Of a stretch of DNA of 64,000 nucleotides, positions 36,380 through 46,284 are shown one piece after another. Both the position numbers and the translations under genes were made by a program. Where the stretch lies: assembly GCA_002127295.1 (NCBI GenBank), contig NFUV01000002.1:1178001-1242000 (forward strand), read 5' to 3'. This stretch comes from Chitinophagaceae bacterium IBVUCB2 (GTDB lineage: Bacteria > Bacteroidota > Bacteroidia > Chitinophagales > Chitinophagaceae). The notes below the pieces were generated by a model. The model worked only from the letters and a program-made list of their open reading frames with translations, had not been told where the DNA came from and made no database searches. Positions within the stretch are counted from its first letter, which is position 1; each line of letters begins with the position of its first letter.

Positions 36380-37015
36380 TTACTGGCAAATAGTGTAATA
36401 AAATCCAACATTGAATCTTGAGCCCAGTGTGCCGGCATCTAATCCAAATGAAGATGTTTTGTTCTTTACGTTAGTGCCTGTTACCTCCGTTGTGTTCTGG
36501 TTATACCCAAGGAACCCAAATGAACCGATCGTAGTAAATCTTTTGCTGATGGCATATCCAAAACCGGCATTGATATTTGCGCCGAAACCGAATGTTTCTG
36601 ACTCAGAAGTAAAGCTGCCTTCTGTATACTTACTTTTACCAGGTGCTGCAGTAACATTAACCCCTACAAATGGTTTAAATGCTTCTTTACCAAAAAAGTA
36701 ACGGCTATACAAAGTGGCGCCCAAACTGTTTGATTTGGTAATACCAGGGGTAGGAGTATCCTGGTCGTCGAATTTAGAACCGGTTAAAGTCAAACCCAGG
36801 CCCAGTTGAAGATGCTCGGTTAAAAAAGTACCAACTTCAGGGGAAAATGACCAGGAAGTGTTCTTGCCTTCTTCTGTTGTTATACCTCCGGCGGTTCTTT
36901 TATTTTGAGAAGAGGAAAGTCCCGCATTTCCTCCCAAATACCAGGAGCCTTTTTGGGCTGTTGCGGAGATGGATACCAAAGCGAATGCTGATAGCAGGAT
37001 TGTTTTTGTTTTCAT
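36380..37015 (-). CDS. outer-membrane beta-barrel protein (porin-like)
   Basis: 211 residues with signal peptide (KTKTILLSAFALVSISATAQ). Strand pattern GSWYLGGNAGLSSSQNKR, WSFSPEVGTFLTEHLQLGL, TLYSRYFFGKEAFKPFVGVN, AGFGYAISKRFTTIGSFGFL and a C-terminal FNVGFYYTICQ. It fits small eight-stranded barrels (OMP_b-brl type). The role is unknown. Monocistronic with its own terminator. Confidence 0.82.
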   Translation of the reverse strand: MKTKTILLSAFALVSISATAQKGSWYLGGNAGLSSSQNKRTAGGITTEEGKNTSWSFSPEVGTFLTEHLQLGLGLTLTGSKFDDQDTPTPGITKSNSLGATLYSRYFFGKEAFKPFVGVNVTAAPGKSKYTEGSFTSESETFGFGANINAGFGYAISKRFTTIGSFGFLGYNQNTTEVTGTNVKNKTSSFGLDAGTLGSRFNVGFYYTICQ

Positions 37016-37104
37016 ACTGTTTGTTTTGTTTAATCAATTGATTTCGTGCCACAAAGCAAACTATATGCCGGTGATTAATTTTCGAGAATTTTGTTAAAGT
37101 AGAC

Positions 37105-37136
37105 TTGCCTAATTTCGGATTTATACCTTACCTTTG
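37105..37136 (+). promoter_or_regulatory. promoter of rpsO
   Basis: TTG (37105-37107) as -33 element and TACCTTTG (37129-37136) as -7, 21 bases apart, a good match to the phylum's promoter pattern. The start codon is 51 bases downstream. Confidence 0.65.
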
Positions 37137-37187
37137 CCGCCGCAATAAGTGGATGATAAAAAAGATGAAATTCTAAAAAATTAAAAG

Positions 37188-37457
37188 ATGCCTTTAACTA
37201 AAGAAAAAAAAGCTACAGTTTTAACTGCCTACGCCGGGTCTGCTACAAATACCGGTTCTACTGAGGGTCAAATTGCCCTGTTGACTGAAAGAATCAGCCA
37301 GATCAGTGCTCATTTACAACAAAACAAAAAAGATTTCTCTACTCACCGTGGTTTGATGAAATTAGTTGGTGAACGTAAAAGTTTGCTGAACTACTTGCAG
37401 AAAAATAATCTTACTGGTTATCGCCAGTTGATTGAGAAGCTTGGAATCAGAAAGTAA
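37188..37457 (+). CDS. rpsO: 30S ribosomal protein S15
   Basis: 89 residues. Full S15 fold with NTGSTEGQIALLTERISQIS, HLQQNKKDFSTHRGLMKLVG and ERKSLLNYLQKNNLTGYRQL. It binds 16S rRNA in the platform of the small subunit. The pnp gene follows, as in many bacteria, but with a terminator-like hairpin and two repeats between. Confidence 0.98.
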   Translation: MPLTKEKKATVLTAYAGSATNTGSTEGQIALLTERISQISAHLQQNKKDFSTHRGLMKLVGERKSLLNYLQKNNLTGYRQLIEKLGIRK

Positions 37458-37462
37458 GCGAC

Positions 37463-37488
37463 ACCCCAACCCCTAAAGGGGAGTTAGG
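37463..37488. repeat. intergenic CCCCTAAAGGGG repeat
   Basis: ACCCCAACCCCTAAAGGGG followed by AGTTAGG, right after the rpsO stop. The inner CCCCT-AA-AGGGG is a small palindrome. I recall very similar sequences scattered between genes in Bacteroidota, but only one copy is seen here. Confidence 0.5.
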
Positions 37489-37541
37489 AAAAAGTCGTTT
37501 AGCCTGCAGTTTCTTCAATAAGAGAATCAGAATTATAAATG

Positions 37542-37579
37542 ATTATTCCCAACTTCTTCCTGATGTTGGGAATAACTGT
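37542..37579 (+). terminator. terminator after rpsO
   Basis: Stem TTATTCCCAAC/GTTGGGAATAA with an 11-base loop, followed by CTGTTTTTGG. It splits rpsO from pnp. Confidence 0.7.
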
Positions 37580-37622
37580 TTTTGGACTAGAGGTTTTTTG
37601 TTGTTTCAGTACCCTTCTCATT

Positions 37623-37661
37623 GCTCAGTAATAGACAGGAAGTACAAGAGTGCGACGCAAC
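37623..37661 (+). repeat. dispersed intergenic repeat, copy 1
   Basis: GCTCAGTA, 11 variable bases, then GTACAAGAGTGCGACGCAAC. A second copy with the same spacing lies at 59010-59048 (33 of 39 bases the same). Here it sits before pnp, in its leader or upstream region. Confidence 0.7.
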
Positions 37662-37747
37662 GAAGCTGATAGTAGCAATACCGCTTGGTAAATAAATATC
37701 TTCAAAAGTTTGGGCGATCAACTGTCTCAAACATTAAATTTAAACGT

Positions 37748-39919
37748 ATGCTTTCACAACCATTACAATCAAAATTTACAATAAGTGGCGACCGTGAGGT
37801 TATAATAGAAACAGGCCGTTTGGCCCGCCAGGCTGATGGTTCAGTAACTGTTCGCCAGGGCAATTGTGTTATACTTGCAACTGTTGTTGCCAACAAAGAG
37901 CCGAAAGAAGGTCAAAGTTTTTTCCCATTGTCCGTTGACTACCAGGAAAAATTTGCTGCTGCAGGTCGTATTCCCGGTTCGTTCTTTAAAAGAGAAGCTA
38001 GACTGAATGACTATGAAATTTTAACCAGCCGTTTGATAGACAGGGCTCTTCGTCCTTTGTTCCCGGAAGATTACCTGTGTGAAGTACAGGTACTGGTTTC
38101 CCTGATCAGCAGCGATCCCGAAGTAATGCCTGATGCGCTGGCTTGTTTGGCTGCATCTGCTGCATTAGCAGTTTCAGATATTCCAATCCAGGAAATTATT
38201 TCTGAAGTAAGAGTTGCCCGCATCAATGGCGAATATGTTATAAATCCATTCCGCAGCGAATTAGCAAATGCTGATTTTGAATTTATCATTGCTGCTACCA
38301 ACAAGAACATTATGATGGTAGAAGGCGAAGGTAAAGAGTGCCAGGAAGAAGACCTTATCAAAGCAATTGAAATTGGCCATGAAGCGATCCGTGTGCAGGT
38401 AAAAGCACAGGAAGAACTTAGAGCATTAAAAGGTATTACTTCAAAAAGAGAATATGCCAAACCTTTACATAACGAAGAGTTGAGAGAGAATGTAAATGCG
38501 TTTGCAAAAACAAAAATATACGAAGTAGCAAAAGGTGCTTTGGCTAAACATGATCGTTCAGACAAATTTGCTGCCATCCAGGAAGAACTGATGGAGCATT
38601 TGAGAAAAACATACATTAAAGAAGAAGGTGGAAGCTTGCCGGATGATGTGAAGAAATGGGCTAAAACATACTATGCCGACTTACAGTATGATGTGGTTCG
38701 TGATATGATTCTGAATGATAAAGTTCGTTTAGACGGCCGAAAGTTAGACGAGGTTCGTCCGTTGAATATGGAAGTAGATGTGTTACCTTCTCCACACGGA
38801 GCTGCGTTATTCACAAGAGGTGAAACACAATCACTTACAACTGTTACTTTAGGAACTCCATTAGATGCTACTTTGCTGGAAAGTGCAGCTGTTTCTGACT
38901 ATTCTAAATTCTATTTACACTATAATTTTCCGCCATTCTCCACTGGTGAAGTGAAGATGATGAGAGGTGTTGGCCGTCGTGAAGTGGGACATGGTAACCT
39001 GGCGATGCGTTCTTTGAAAAAGATGATGCCCGGTGGCGATTTTCCTTACACGGTTCGTGTGGTAAGTGACATCCTTGAATCCAATGGTTCGTCATCTATG
39101 GCGACGGTTTGTGCCGGTTCATTAGCATTGATGGATGCAGGTATAGCTATTCCTAAACATGTATCGGGAGTTGCTATGGGATTGATCAGCAAAGGCGACC
39201 AGTTTGCAGTATTGACAGACATCTTAGGTGATGAAGATCATCTGGGTGATATGGACTTTAAAGTAACCGGTACCCGTGATGGTATTTGCGGAGTGCAAAT
39301 GGATATTAAAGTTGATGGCCTTAGCATGGATGTAATGCGTAAGGCTTTATCACAAGCTAAAGAAGGCCGTTTACATATACTGGATGCGATGTATGAAACA
39401 ATACCTGCAGCCAGGGAAGATGTGAAACCACATGCACCTAGAATGGTGAAGTTGTTTATTGATAAAGAATTCATCGGCGCTGTGATCGGGCCAGGTGGTA
39501 AAGTGATTCAGGAAATACAAAGAGAAACTGGTACAACCGTTAACCTGGAAGAGAAAAACAATATGGGTGAGATCAGCATCTTTGGTACAAAGAAAGAAGG
39601 TGTTGATAAAGCAGTGTCGTGGATCAAAGGAATTACAGCTGTGCCTTCTGTAGGTGATGTGTATGAAGCAGTGGTAAAATCAATCATGCCATTTGGTGCA
39701 TTCGTTGAGTTTATGCCGGGCAAACAAGGTTTGGTTCACATCAGTGAAGTAAGCTGGAAGCGTTTGGAAACACTGGAAGGATTAGTACATGAAGGTGATG
39801 TAATGAAAGTGAAATTGATTGGTACTGACCCTAAATCTGGTAAGTTCAAATTATCCAGGAAGATTTTGATGCCAAAGCCGGATGGTCAGCAACAAGGGCC
39901 GCCCCAACAAGGCAATTAA
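37748..39919 (+). CDS. pnp: polynucleotide phosphorylase
   Basis: 723 residues from the ATG at 37748; the longer frame from 37685 adds 21 residues not in the family. It degrades RNA 3' to 5' by phosphorolysis. Two RNase PH domains are seen (ETGRLARQADGSVTVRQGNC, then IPGSFFKREARLNDYEILTS, and the second from DGRKLDEVRPLNMEVDVLPS with FPPFSTGEVKMMRGVGRREV). A KH domain (IGAVIGPGGKVIQEIQRETG) and an S1 domain (GDVYEAVVKSIMPFGAFVEF) follow, then a short Gln/Pro tail. Core RNA turnover factor. Confidence 0.97.
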   Translation: MLSQPLQSKFTISGDREVIIETGRLARQADGSVTVRQGNCVILATVVANKEPKEGQSFFPLSVDYQEKFAAAGRIPGSFFKREARLNDYEILTSRLIDRALRPLFPEDYLCEVQVLVSLISSDPEVMPDALACLAASAALAVSDIPIQEIISEVRVARINGEYVINPFRSELANADFEFIIAATNKNIMMVEGEGKECQEEDLIKAIEIGHEAIRVQVKAQEELRALKGITSKREYAKPLHNEELRENVNAFAKTKIYEVAKGALAKHDRSDKFAAIQEELMEHLRKTYIKEEGGSLPDDVKKWAKTYYADLQYDVVRDMILNDKVRLDGRKLDEVRPLNMEVDVLPSPHGAALFTRGETQSLTTVTLGTPLDATLLESAAVSDYSKFYLHYNFPPFSTGEVKMMRGVGRREVGHGNLAMRSLKKMMPGGDFPYTVRVVSDILESNGSSSMATVCAGSLALMDAGIAIPKHVSGVAMGLISKGDQFAVLTDILGDEDHLGDMDFKVTGTRDGICGVQMDIKVDGLSMDVMRKALSQAKEGRLHILDAMYETIPAAREDVKPHAPRMVKLFIDKEFIGAVIGPGGKVIQEIQRETGTTVNLEEKNNMGEISIFGTKKEGVDKAVSWIKGITAVPSVGDVYEAVVKSIMPFGAFVEFMPGKQGLVHISEVSWKRLETLEGLVHEGDVMKVKLIGTDPKSGKFKLSRKILMPKPDGQQQGPPQQGN

Positions 39920-39929
39920 ATAATAAAAA

Positions 39930-39956
39930 TAAAACCCTGAGCAATCAGGGTTTTTA
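39930..39956 (+). terminator. terminator of pnp
   Basis: Perfect AAAACCCTGA/TCAGGGTTTT stem with GCAA tetraloop, T run at the end; prmA starts ten bases later. Confidence 0.88.
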
Positions 39957-39965
39957 GTTTTAACT

Positions 39966-40781
39966 ATGAGCAGCTACATACAAATAGAATTTGAAAATAT
40001 GCAGGCTGAGCAATCCGATCTATTGATTGCTCAATTATCCTTAATCGGCTTTGAAGGATTCGAAGAAACAGATACTATACTCAAGGCTTTTATTCCTGCA
40101 AACGATTTTGATGAGATAGCGATAAATGAAATTGCCAGCCGCAACAATGTATCTTTTAAACAATCAACTATTGAAGAAACCAATTGGAATGCTGTATGGG
40201 AGTCAAACTTTCAACCAGTGATGGTTGATGATTTTGTTTCGATCCGTGCAGATTTTCATGAAGCCGCAAAAGGAGTGGAGCATGAAATTGTGATCACTCC
40301 GAAGATGAGTTTTGGTACAGGTCATCATGCTACCACCTACATGATGATCCAGCAAATGAGAGAGATTGATTTCAATGATAAAACTGTTTTTGATTTTGGT
40401 ACAGGTACCGGAGTGCTGGCTATACTTGCAGAAAAATTGGGTGCCAGAACTATTTATGCAGTTGATAACGATGAGTGGAGCATCTTAAATACAAAAGAGA
40501 ATATTGAAAGAAATAATTCCAGGAATATCAAGGTAGAAAAAATTGATGTGGTAACAGGAGCGGAGCAGTTTAATATTATACTGGCCAATATTAACCGCAA
40601 TATTATACTCGATAACTTTTTGTCGTTGAAAAAAATGTTAGCTCCATCAGGCACATTATTGCTAAGTGGGTTACTGGAAGAAGATGAAAAAGTAATAGTT
40701 AATAAAGCATCAGAGCATTTACTCACATTAAATAAAAAAATAGTTTATAACAACTGGATAAGCCTAAGGTTCAGCCATTAA
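39966..40781 (+). CDS. prmA: ribosomal protein L11 methyltransferase
   Basis: 271 residues. It methylates L11. N-terminal ferredoxin-like domain (YIQIEFENMQAEQSDLLIAQ), the signature IVITPKMSFGTGHHATTYMM, SAM motif VFDFGTGTGVLAILAEKLGA, then IILANINRNIILD with the NxN-type catalytic motif. It begins 10 bases after the pnp terminator and must have its own promoter or depend on read-through; none is clear. Confidence 0.93.
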   Translation: MSSYIQIEFENMQAEQSDLLIAQLSLIGFEGFEETDTILKAFIPANDFDEIAINEIASRNNVSFKQSTIEETNWNAVWESNFQPVMVDDFVSIRADFHEAAKGVEHEIVITPKMSFGTGHHATTYMMIQQMREIDFNDKTVFDFGTGTGVLAILAEKLGARTIYAVDNDEWSILNTKENIERNNSRNIKVEKIDVVTGAEQFNIILANINRNIILDNFLSLKKMLAPSGTLLLSGLLEEDEKVIVNKASEHLLTLNKKIVYNNWISLRFSH

Positions 40782-40830
40782 GGCATTATTATTGGACGAT
40801 TAAATTAATGTTACACTTATCAATTTTGCT

Positions 40831-40838
40831 TATTTTTG
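40831..40838 (+). promoter_or_regulatory. -7 box for plsY
   Basis: TATTTTTG fits TAnnTTTG, 21 bases before the ATG at 40860. The longer frame starting at 40836 begins inside the box and is rejected. Confidence 0.55.
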
Positions 40839-40859
40839 CAGTCCTGCTTGCAGGGAACT

Positions 40860-41528
40860 ATGAATGAACTATTATTAATTCTTCTGGCTTATCTGATTGG
40901 TAGTATCCCAACATCTGTTTGGGTTAGCAAACAATTCTTCGACATCGACATCCGTGACTACGGAAGTGGAAATGCCGGCGCTACTAATACTTACCGTGTA
41001 TTGGGTCCTAAATGGGGAACCTTCGTAATGGTAGTAGACATGCTTAAAGGTATTATTGCTGTAAAACTGGCATTACTTTTACCCGAATATGCAGACAGCG
41101 AAATAAATCTTCAAAACCTTCAAACTGGTTTAGGACTGGCAGCTGTAGTAGGTCATATATTTCCTATATGGGCCGATTTTCGTGGAGGTAAGGGAATAGC
41201 AACCTTGTTTGGATTAGTGTTAGGCATTTCTCCCTGGACAGCGTTAAGTTGTGTAGCAATTTTCACAGTTGTACTTTATCTTACCCGATTTGTTTCGTTA
41301 AGCTCCATATTAGCCAGCATTGCTTTTCCATTTTTTATATTGGTAATATTCAATGTTGATAATCCAATCTACCGAACATTTGCTATTGCTGTAGCCCTGA
41401 TGGTATTATTGACCCATCAAAAAAATATTGGCCGTTTGCTTAAAGGAAATGAAAGCAAAGTGCCTATTCTTAAAGGCCGTGACCGACGCAGGCAGCGCCG
41501 CCGTGAATCCTCCGGTCAGCAGGATTAA
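40860..41528 (+). CDS. plsY: glycerol-3-phosphate acyltransferase PlsY
   Basis: 222 residues, inner membrane, about five helices. It transfers acyl from acyl-phosphate to glycerol-3-phosphate. Three family motifs: AYLIGSIPTSVWVSKQFF, YGSGNAGATNTYRVLGPKWG and FRGGKGIATLFGLVLG, followed by LTHQKNIGRLLKGNESKV. The C-terminal RDRRRQRRR tail is strongly basic. Phospholipid synthesis. Confidence 0.96.
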   Translation: MNELLLILLAYLIGSIPTSVWVSKQFFDIDIRDYGSGNAGATNTYRVLGPKWGTFVMVVDMLKGIIAVKLALLLPEYADSEINLQNLQTGLGLAAVVGHIFPIWADFRGGKGIATLFGLVLGISPWTALSCVAIFTVVLYLTRFVSLSSILASIAFPFFILVIFNVDNPIYRTFAIAVALMVLLTHQKNIGRLLKGNESKVPILKGRDRRRQRRRESSGQQD

Positions 41529-41620
41529 TTTATAACAGAAAATTGTACCTTACTACTACTAAAATGTTGGCTCAACCAACTTTGGTACAATGATTGGCAT
41601 CTATATAAAAAATTACTAAA

Positions 41621-42433
41621 ATGATACAGAAAATAACCTCGTTTTTTATTGTCACTGCGTTACTTGTAGCCTGTTCAAAGAATGCACTAACGGGAAAAAA
41701 TCAACTTACCCTATTGCCAGAAGCCGAATTGCAAACGATGGCAACACAAGAATACCAGCAGTTCCTTTCAACCAATAAAGTAGTTGCTGCTAGTGCCAAC
41801 CGTGATGCCGAGATGGTGAGAAGAGTAGGACAAAGAATAACAAGAGCAGTTGAAAAGTATTATGCAGATAAAGGACTATCAGAAAAATTAAACGGATATA
41901 AATGGGAATACAACCTGGTAAATGATCCTGCTGTTAACGCATGGTGTATGCCGGGCGGAAAAATTGTTGTGTACACCGGCATTCTTCCTGTTACACAAAA
42001 TGAAGCAGCATTAGCTGCCGTAATGGGTCATGAAGTATCGCATGCATTATTACAACACGGTAACCAGCGGATGAGCCAGGGATTGTTGCAGCAATTAGGC
42101 GGTGTAGCATTGTCTGTTGCTGTGGCAAACAAACCAGCTGAAACACAAAATTTATTCTTAGGAGCTTATGGAGTAGGTTCCAATGTAGCAGTATTACTTC
42201 CTTTCTCTCGTAAGCATGAATTAGAAGCAGACAGGTACGGATTGATATGGACAGCAATGGCTGGTTATAATCCACAAGAGGCAATTGGACTTTGGGAAAG
42301 AATGGAAAAGTTGAGTAATGGACAAAAACCACCTGAATTTCTAAGCACTCACCCTGCAGAAGGCCGCAGAATTGATCAATTAAATAAATATATGCCGGAG
42401 GCGATGACCTATTATAAGCCCGGAGGCAATTAA
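41621..42433 (+). CDS. M48 family zinc metallopeptidase, lipoprotein
   Basis: 270 residues with lipoprotein signal (IVTALLVACSKN). The zinc motif HExxH is in AAVMGHEVSHALLQHG, the third ligand Glu in RKHELEADRYGL. NAWCMPGGKIVVYTGILPVT is the family's loop. It resembles BepA/LoiP-type periplasmic proteases that act on misfolded outer-membrane proteins. Monocistronic, with a strong terminator. Confidence 0.93.
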   Translation: MIQKITSFFIVTALLVACSKNALTGKNQLTLLPEAELQTMATQEYQQFLSTNKVVAASANRDAEMVRRVGQRITRAVEKYYADKGLSEKLNGYKWEYNLVNDPAVNAWCMPGGKIVVYTGILPVTQNEAALAAVMGHEVSHALLQHGNQRMSQGLLQQLGGVALSVAVANKPAETQNLFLGAYGVGSNVAVLLPFSRKHELEADRYGLIWTAMAGYNPQEAIGLWERMEKLSNGQKPPEFLSTHPAEGRRIDQLNKYMPEAMTYYKPGGN

Positions 42434-42449
42434 TTTCTTGATTTAAATG

Positions 42450-42488
42450 AAAAAATCCCGTCCAAACATAAGCTGGACGGGATTTTTG
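42450..42488 (+). terminator. terminator of the M48 peptidase gene
   Basis: Perfect AAAAATCCCGTCC/GGACGGGATTTTT stem with an 11-base loop. Confidence 0.88.
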
Positions 42489-42524
42489 TTTAATAAAGGC
42501 TTCAACTCCCCCATATTTTGTTTA

Positions 42525-42532
42525 CCTTTGCA
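42525..42532 (+). promoter_or_regulatory. -7 box for the DUF3052-like gene
   Basis: TACCTTTG fits TAnnTTTG; the start codon is 76 bases downstream, giving a leader of about 70 bases that contains TTGTCAG and CTGACAA, a 7-bp inverted repeat. Confidence 0.55.
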
Positions 42533-42608
42533 GTCCCCGCTTTGAGAACATTGTCAGTCCATCACGAACCAAAGCTGACAATTAACCTTTTAAATTAGTT
42601 TCATAAGT

Positions 42609-43055
42609 ATGTCACAAACTGTTTTTGAAAAGTTAGAACTGGCAGACGAAAAGAATCTCTTAATTCAGGGTTTGCCCTCTTCCATCGAAAAGCAATTCAA
42701 CAAATTGTCATTCTGTAAAAACATGACGCCGCTTTTAAAAAGCCGGAAGATTGATTTTGCACTGGTATTTGCTGTAAGCGAAAACCAGCTCAATGGTATT
42801 TTGAAAGATGTTATGCCTTCGCTGAAAGACGGTTCAAAATTCTGGGTAGCTTATCCCAAATCCACCTCCAAAATTGTAACGGATTTAAATCGTGACCGTA
42901 GCTGGAACCGCCTTACCGATGAAGGATACGAAAGTATCAACCGGGTAGAACTGGATCATGTGTGGAGTGCCATGAGGTTTGAAAAAGGCGAAATAGTACG
43001 GGGCGAAGAAGTGCCGCATACAAGAAAAAGGGAAGCTGCTCCATTAGCTGATTAA
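42609..43055 (+). CDS. small cytosolic protein, DUF3052-like
   Basis: 148 residues, no signal. An alpha/beta pattern: LLIQGLPSSIEKQFNKL, KIDFALVFAVSENQLNGILK, GSKFWVAYPKSTSKIV, then SWNRLTDEGYESINRVELDH and WSAMRFEKGE. The order (strand, DFALVF, Lys-rich WVAYPKS) resembles DUF3052 proteins of Actinobacteria. Function unknown. Transcribed alone from its own promoter, with a terminator after it. Confidence 0.65.
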   Translation: MSQTVFEKLELADEKNLLIQGLPSSIEKQFNKLSFCKNMTPLLKSRKIDFALVFAVSENQLNGILKDVMPSLKDGSKFWVAYPKSTSKIVTDLNRDRSWNRLTDEGYESINRVELDHVWSAMRFEKGEIVRGEEVPHTRKREAAPLAD

Positions 43056-43080
43056 GGCCGGTATTACCCCAAAAGTATTT

Positions 43081-43112
43081 AGGTTTGTTGCGTTAAGCAA
43101 CAAACCTTTTTT
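43081..43112 (+). terminator. terminator of the DUF3052-like gene
   Basis: Perfect AGGTTTGTTGC/GCAACAAACCT stem with loop GTTAA and a T7 run. Confidence 0.9.
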
Positions 43113-43123
43113 TATTTAATCAT

Positions 43124-43642
43124 ATGACATCACTCAACGTAGAAATAAAAGCAAAATGTAACAACCCTTCTTCTATAAGAAAATATTTACTCGACAACGC
43201 CGACTTTAAAGGAGTAGATGAACAAACAGATACTTATTTCAATGTGCAGCATGGCCGCTTAAAGTTGCGGGAAGGAAATATTGAAAACAATCTCATCTTT
43301 TACGAAAGAACGAACCAGGCGGGCCCCAAGAATTCGCATTTCAATTTAGTGAAGGTAGCCGATGCTAAGGGCCTGAAAGAGACATTGGAAAAATCAATCG
43401 GTATAAAAGTGGTGGTACAGAAGCGCAGAGAGATTTATTATATCGACAATGTAAAATTTCATATTGATGAAGTGCCGGGGCTTGGTGTATTTGTAGAAAT
43501 AGAAGCAGGAAATATATTGGCTGATCTGTCGCAGGAGCAATTGAATGAACAATGTAATTTCTACCTCAAAGAATTTGGCATTAACGAAGAAGATCTAATT
43601 GAAGTATCGTACAGTGATATGTTGTTGGAAGAAATAAAATAA
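43124..43642 (+). CDS. CYTH domain protein
   Basis: 172 residues. CYTH domains hydrolyse or cyclise triphosphates (thiamine triphosphatase, CyaB-type adenylyl cyclase). The usual ExExK at the N-terminus reads NVEIKAK, so the first Glu is Asn; this variant is common in one branch. Other charged strands fit the tunnel: [43 protein letters not shown] and [17 protein letters not shown]. The substrate cannot be told. Short gap (16 bases) to the Uma2 gene. Confidence 0.85.
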   Translation: MTSLNVEIKAKCNNPSSIRKYLLDNADFKGVDEQTDTYFNVQHGRLKLREGNIENNLIFYERTNQAGPKNSHFNLVKVADAKGLKETLEKSIGIKVVVQKRREIYYIDNVKFHIDEVPGLGVFVEIEAGNILADLSQEQLNEQCNFYLKEFGINEEDLIEVSYSDMLLEEIK

Positions 43643-43658
43643 AGAAGTAAATTTAAGT

Positions 43659-44261
43659 ATGAATGAAGTGAGAGAGCCTGTCCCAGTCTATGGGATGAAG
43701 AAACTTACGATTGAAGAATACTTAGCGTTTGAAAGAAACGCCGAAGATAAGCATGAGTATTACCAGGGTGAAGTATTTGCAATGTCCGGCGCAAAGCTTG
43801 CTCATAATATGGTCACAGGCAATTTGTATTTTAACTTGCGAAAACGGTTAGAAGGAAAATCTTGCAAACCCTTTAATAGTGATCAAAGAATTTACATTCC
43901 GGAGAACTCACTTTTTACCTATCCGGATATTTCAATTATTTGCGGAGATATTCTTACAAAAGATAACGATGAGTTGAATGCATTAAATCCAACGGTAATT
44001 GTAGAGGTGCTATCCTCATCAACCCGCAACTACGACATGGGTGGCAGGTTTGATCTATACAGGGATATTCAAACATTGAAAGAATATATATTGGTTGATT
44101 CAGAAGCAGTAAAAGCATATGCTTTTAGAATTAATGAAACCGGTCACTGGGAATTAGAAGAATATAAAAGAGCAGAAGATACACTGGAAATAAAAGTTCT
44201 TAAACTATCTATCCCACTCACAGAAATTTACGAAGGAACAAAATTGATCACTACCGGATAA
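43659..44261 (+). CDS. Uma2 family (DUF820) nuclease-like protein
   Basis: 200 residues. PD-(D/E)xK-fold signature: [20 protein letters not shown] with [40 protein letters not shown] (the Asp of the active site) and [20 protein letters not shown] (ExL/K-type block), then [14 protein letters not shown]. An alternative start is 39 bases in. The family is common in cyanobacteria and Bacteroidota; its biological role is not known. It overlaps the dnaG end by 11 bases, convergent. Confidence 0.85.
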   Translation: MNEVREPVPVYGMKKLTIEEYLAFERNAEDKHEYYQGEVFAMSGAKLAHNMVTGNLYFNLRKRLEGKSCKPFNSDQRIYIPENSLFTYPDISIICGDILTKDNDELNALNPTVIVEVLSSSTRNYDMGGRFDLYRDIQTLKEYILVDSEAVKAYAFRINETGHWELEEYKRAEDTLEIKVLKLSIPLTEIYEGTKLITTG

Positions 44262-46284
44262 TCACCGCACCCATCTTCTTCGTCAACTCCATTTCCATTT
44301 GTTTCAAATGCTCATGTGTCTGGTGCAGCATGTTGTATTCATCGGGAGTGTGATGCTTTTCCATATCCAACTGGTTTTCCAGCAGCATCCTTTTTATTTT
44401 ACGCAGCTTTAAATAATTAACGGCTGATTCTACTTCTATATTGGTTTTATCTTCGCCCATTTTCAGGAAGCTCATTAAATGGTCATCATTATCCCGGGCC
44501 AATGTTTTAATAAAATCTTCATACGGTTGCTCAAAAAGACTTTTCTGGTAACCATCCGACTGACTGTACTCTTTTTTCCAATGATCACTTTCCTCATAGG
44601 GAAAGTTGAGTAGTGAAACCGCTAAAGCACTCAGCTTGGTATCAGGGTGATGAATAAAATAACTTCTGGTAGCAGTAGCCGGACTATTTTGTAAGAGATC
44701 TTTAAACGCAGCGATCAAACGAATCACATCTTTGTTATCGATCAGGCTTTCATCCACCATTTCTTCCAGTATATAATTGCCCACCAGTTTATCGTCATCA
44801 TATTTTTTAATACCATACTCCAGTAATATCCTTGCTACTTCCCGTTCCTGCAACTCATCTTTAAACAGTAAGTTGAAAGTGGCATCATCATAGTTGGTTT
44901 CTTCTCCCAACCGGGCATTCTCTTCTATTTGTTTCGCATCATTAAAAGAATCTTTTCTTTCCTGGGTAGATATCCTGTCCCGGATAAATTTATTCACCAG
45001 GGCATGCATACCGCTTTCTTCAATCCGCAGTATTTGGGAGCACTGCTTAATATAATCCTGCTGCTTGGTAAAATCCTCCACCTTGTTGATCTTGGAAATA
45101 GTTTCCGCCATCTTGTTCACCACTTCCGATTTTTTTACGGAATCATTTCCTGCATCTGTCAAAGCCACTTCCAACTGGAAAAGAATAAAATCTTTTTTAT
45201 TGGCTTGTACAAAATCACGGAAAGCAGATACACCCACTTTATTTACATAACTATCCGGATCTTCTTTATCCGGTATCAATACCAGCTTTACATTCAGGCC
45301 TTCTTCCAGGGCCAGGTCCAATCCACGCAATGCTGCTTTAATACCAGCTGCATCACCATCATAAATAATAGTAAGATTGTTGGTGTATTTTTTTACTAGG
45401 CGTAATTGATCTGGTGTTAACGAAGTACCACCACTGGCCACCACATTTTCAATACCGGCCTGGTGAAGTGATACCACATCGGTATAGCCTTCCACCAGCA
45501 AACATTCATCAGCTTTATCAATGGCCTGTCTTGCCTGGTAAGAACCATAGAGAATTTTACTTTTAATGTAAATCTCGTTCTCCGGTGTATTAATATACTT
45601 GGGAGCTTTATCATTACTCTTTAAAATCCTGGCGCCAAAGCCCAGCACTTTACCACTGTGATTGTGTACCGGGAAAATGATACGGCCACGGTAATTATCC
45701 ATCAACTGGTCGTTACGATTAGCCACCAAACCCGACTTGATCAGTAACTCAGGGGAATATTGTTTTGCCAATGCTTCTTTGGTAAAAGCATCCCGCTGTT
45801 CCGGCGAATAACCCAGTTGAAATTTTTTAATGATCTCTTCCCGGAAACCTCTTTCTTTCAGGTAGCTTAAACCAATATCCTGTCCTTCTTCTGTTTCTAA
45901 TAATGACGTTGAAAAAAACTGCTGTGCAAAAGCATTGATGATGTAGAGGCTTTCCGCCACCTGCATTTGCTGGCGTTGCTCATCATTCTGAAAAGTTTCT
46001 TCTATTTCAATACCGTACCTCGCCGCCAGCCATTTTAATGCATCCACATAGCTGTACTTTTCATGCTCCATGATGAAGCTGATGGTATTGCCGGCCTTGC
46101 CACAGCCAAAACATTTGTATAATTCTTTGCTGGGTGATACGGTGAACGACGGCGTTTTTTCATTATGAAAAGGGCAGAGGCCCAGGTAATTACTACCTCT
46201 TTTTTTCAGCTTTACAAAACTGCCCACCACATCCAAAATATCCAGCCGGCCCAGTATCTGTTGTATCGTATTTTGCGAAATCAT
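44251..46284 (-). CDS. dnaG: DNA primase
   Basis: 677 residues from the ATG at 46284; the frame to 46323 adds a non-family N-terminus. It makes RNA primers for replication. CHC2 zinc ribbon ([20 protein letters not shown], then [20 protein letters not shown]). TOPRIM domain with [20 protein letters not shown] and [20 protein letters not shown]. The C-terminal helicase-binding region is charged and divergent. Followed (minus strand) by the convergent Uma2 gene. Confidence 0.97.
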   Translation of the reverse strand: MISQNTIQQILGRLDILDVVGSFVKLKKRGSNYLGLCPFHNEKTPSFTVSPSKELYKCFGCGKAGNTISFIMEHEKYSYVDALKWLAARYGIEIEETFQNDEQRQQMQVAESLYIINAFAQQFFSTSLLETEEGQDIGLSYLKERGFREEIIKKFQLGYSPEQRDAFTKEALAKQYSPELLIKSGLVANRNDQLMDNYRGRIIFPVHNHSGKVLGFGARILKSNDKAPKYINTPENEIYIKSKILYGSYQARQAIDKADECLLVEGYTDVVSLHQAGIENVVASGGTSLTPDQLRLVKKYTNNLTIIYDGDAAGIKAALRGLDLALEEGLNVKLVLIPDKEDPDSYVNKVGVSAFRDFVQANKKDFILFQLEVALTDAGNDSVKKSEVVNKMAETISKINKVEDFTKQQDYIKQCSQILRIEESGMHALVNKFIRDRISTQERKDSFNDAKQIEENARLGEETNYDDATFNLLFKDELQEREVARILLEYGIKKYDDDKLVGNYILEEMVDESLIDNKDVIRLIAAFKDLLQNSPATATRSYFIHHPDTKLSALAVSLLNFPYEESDHWKKEYSQSDGYQKSLFEQPYEDFIKTLARDNDDHLMSFLKMGEDKTNIEVESAVNYLKLRKIKRMLLENQLDMEKHHTPDEYNMLHQTHEHLKQMEMELTKKMGAVIIR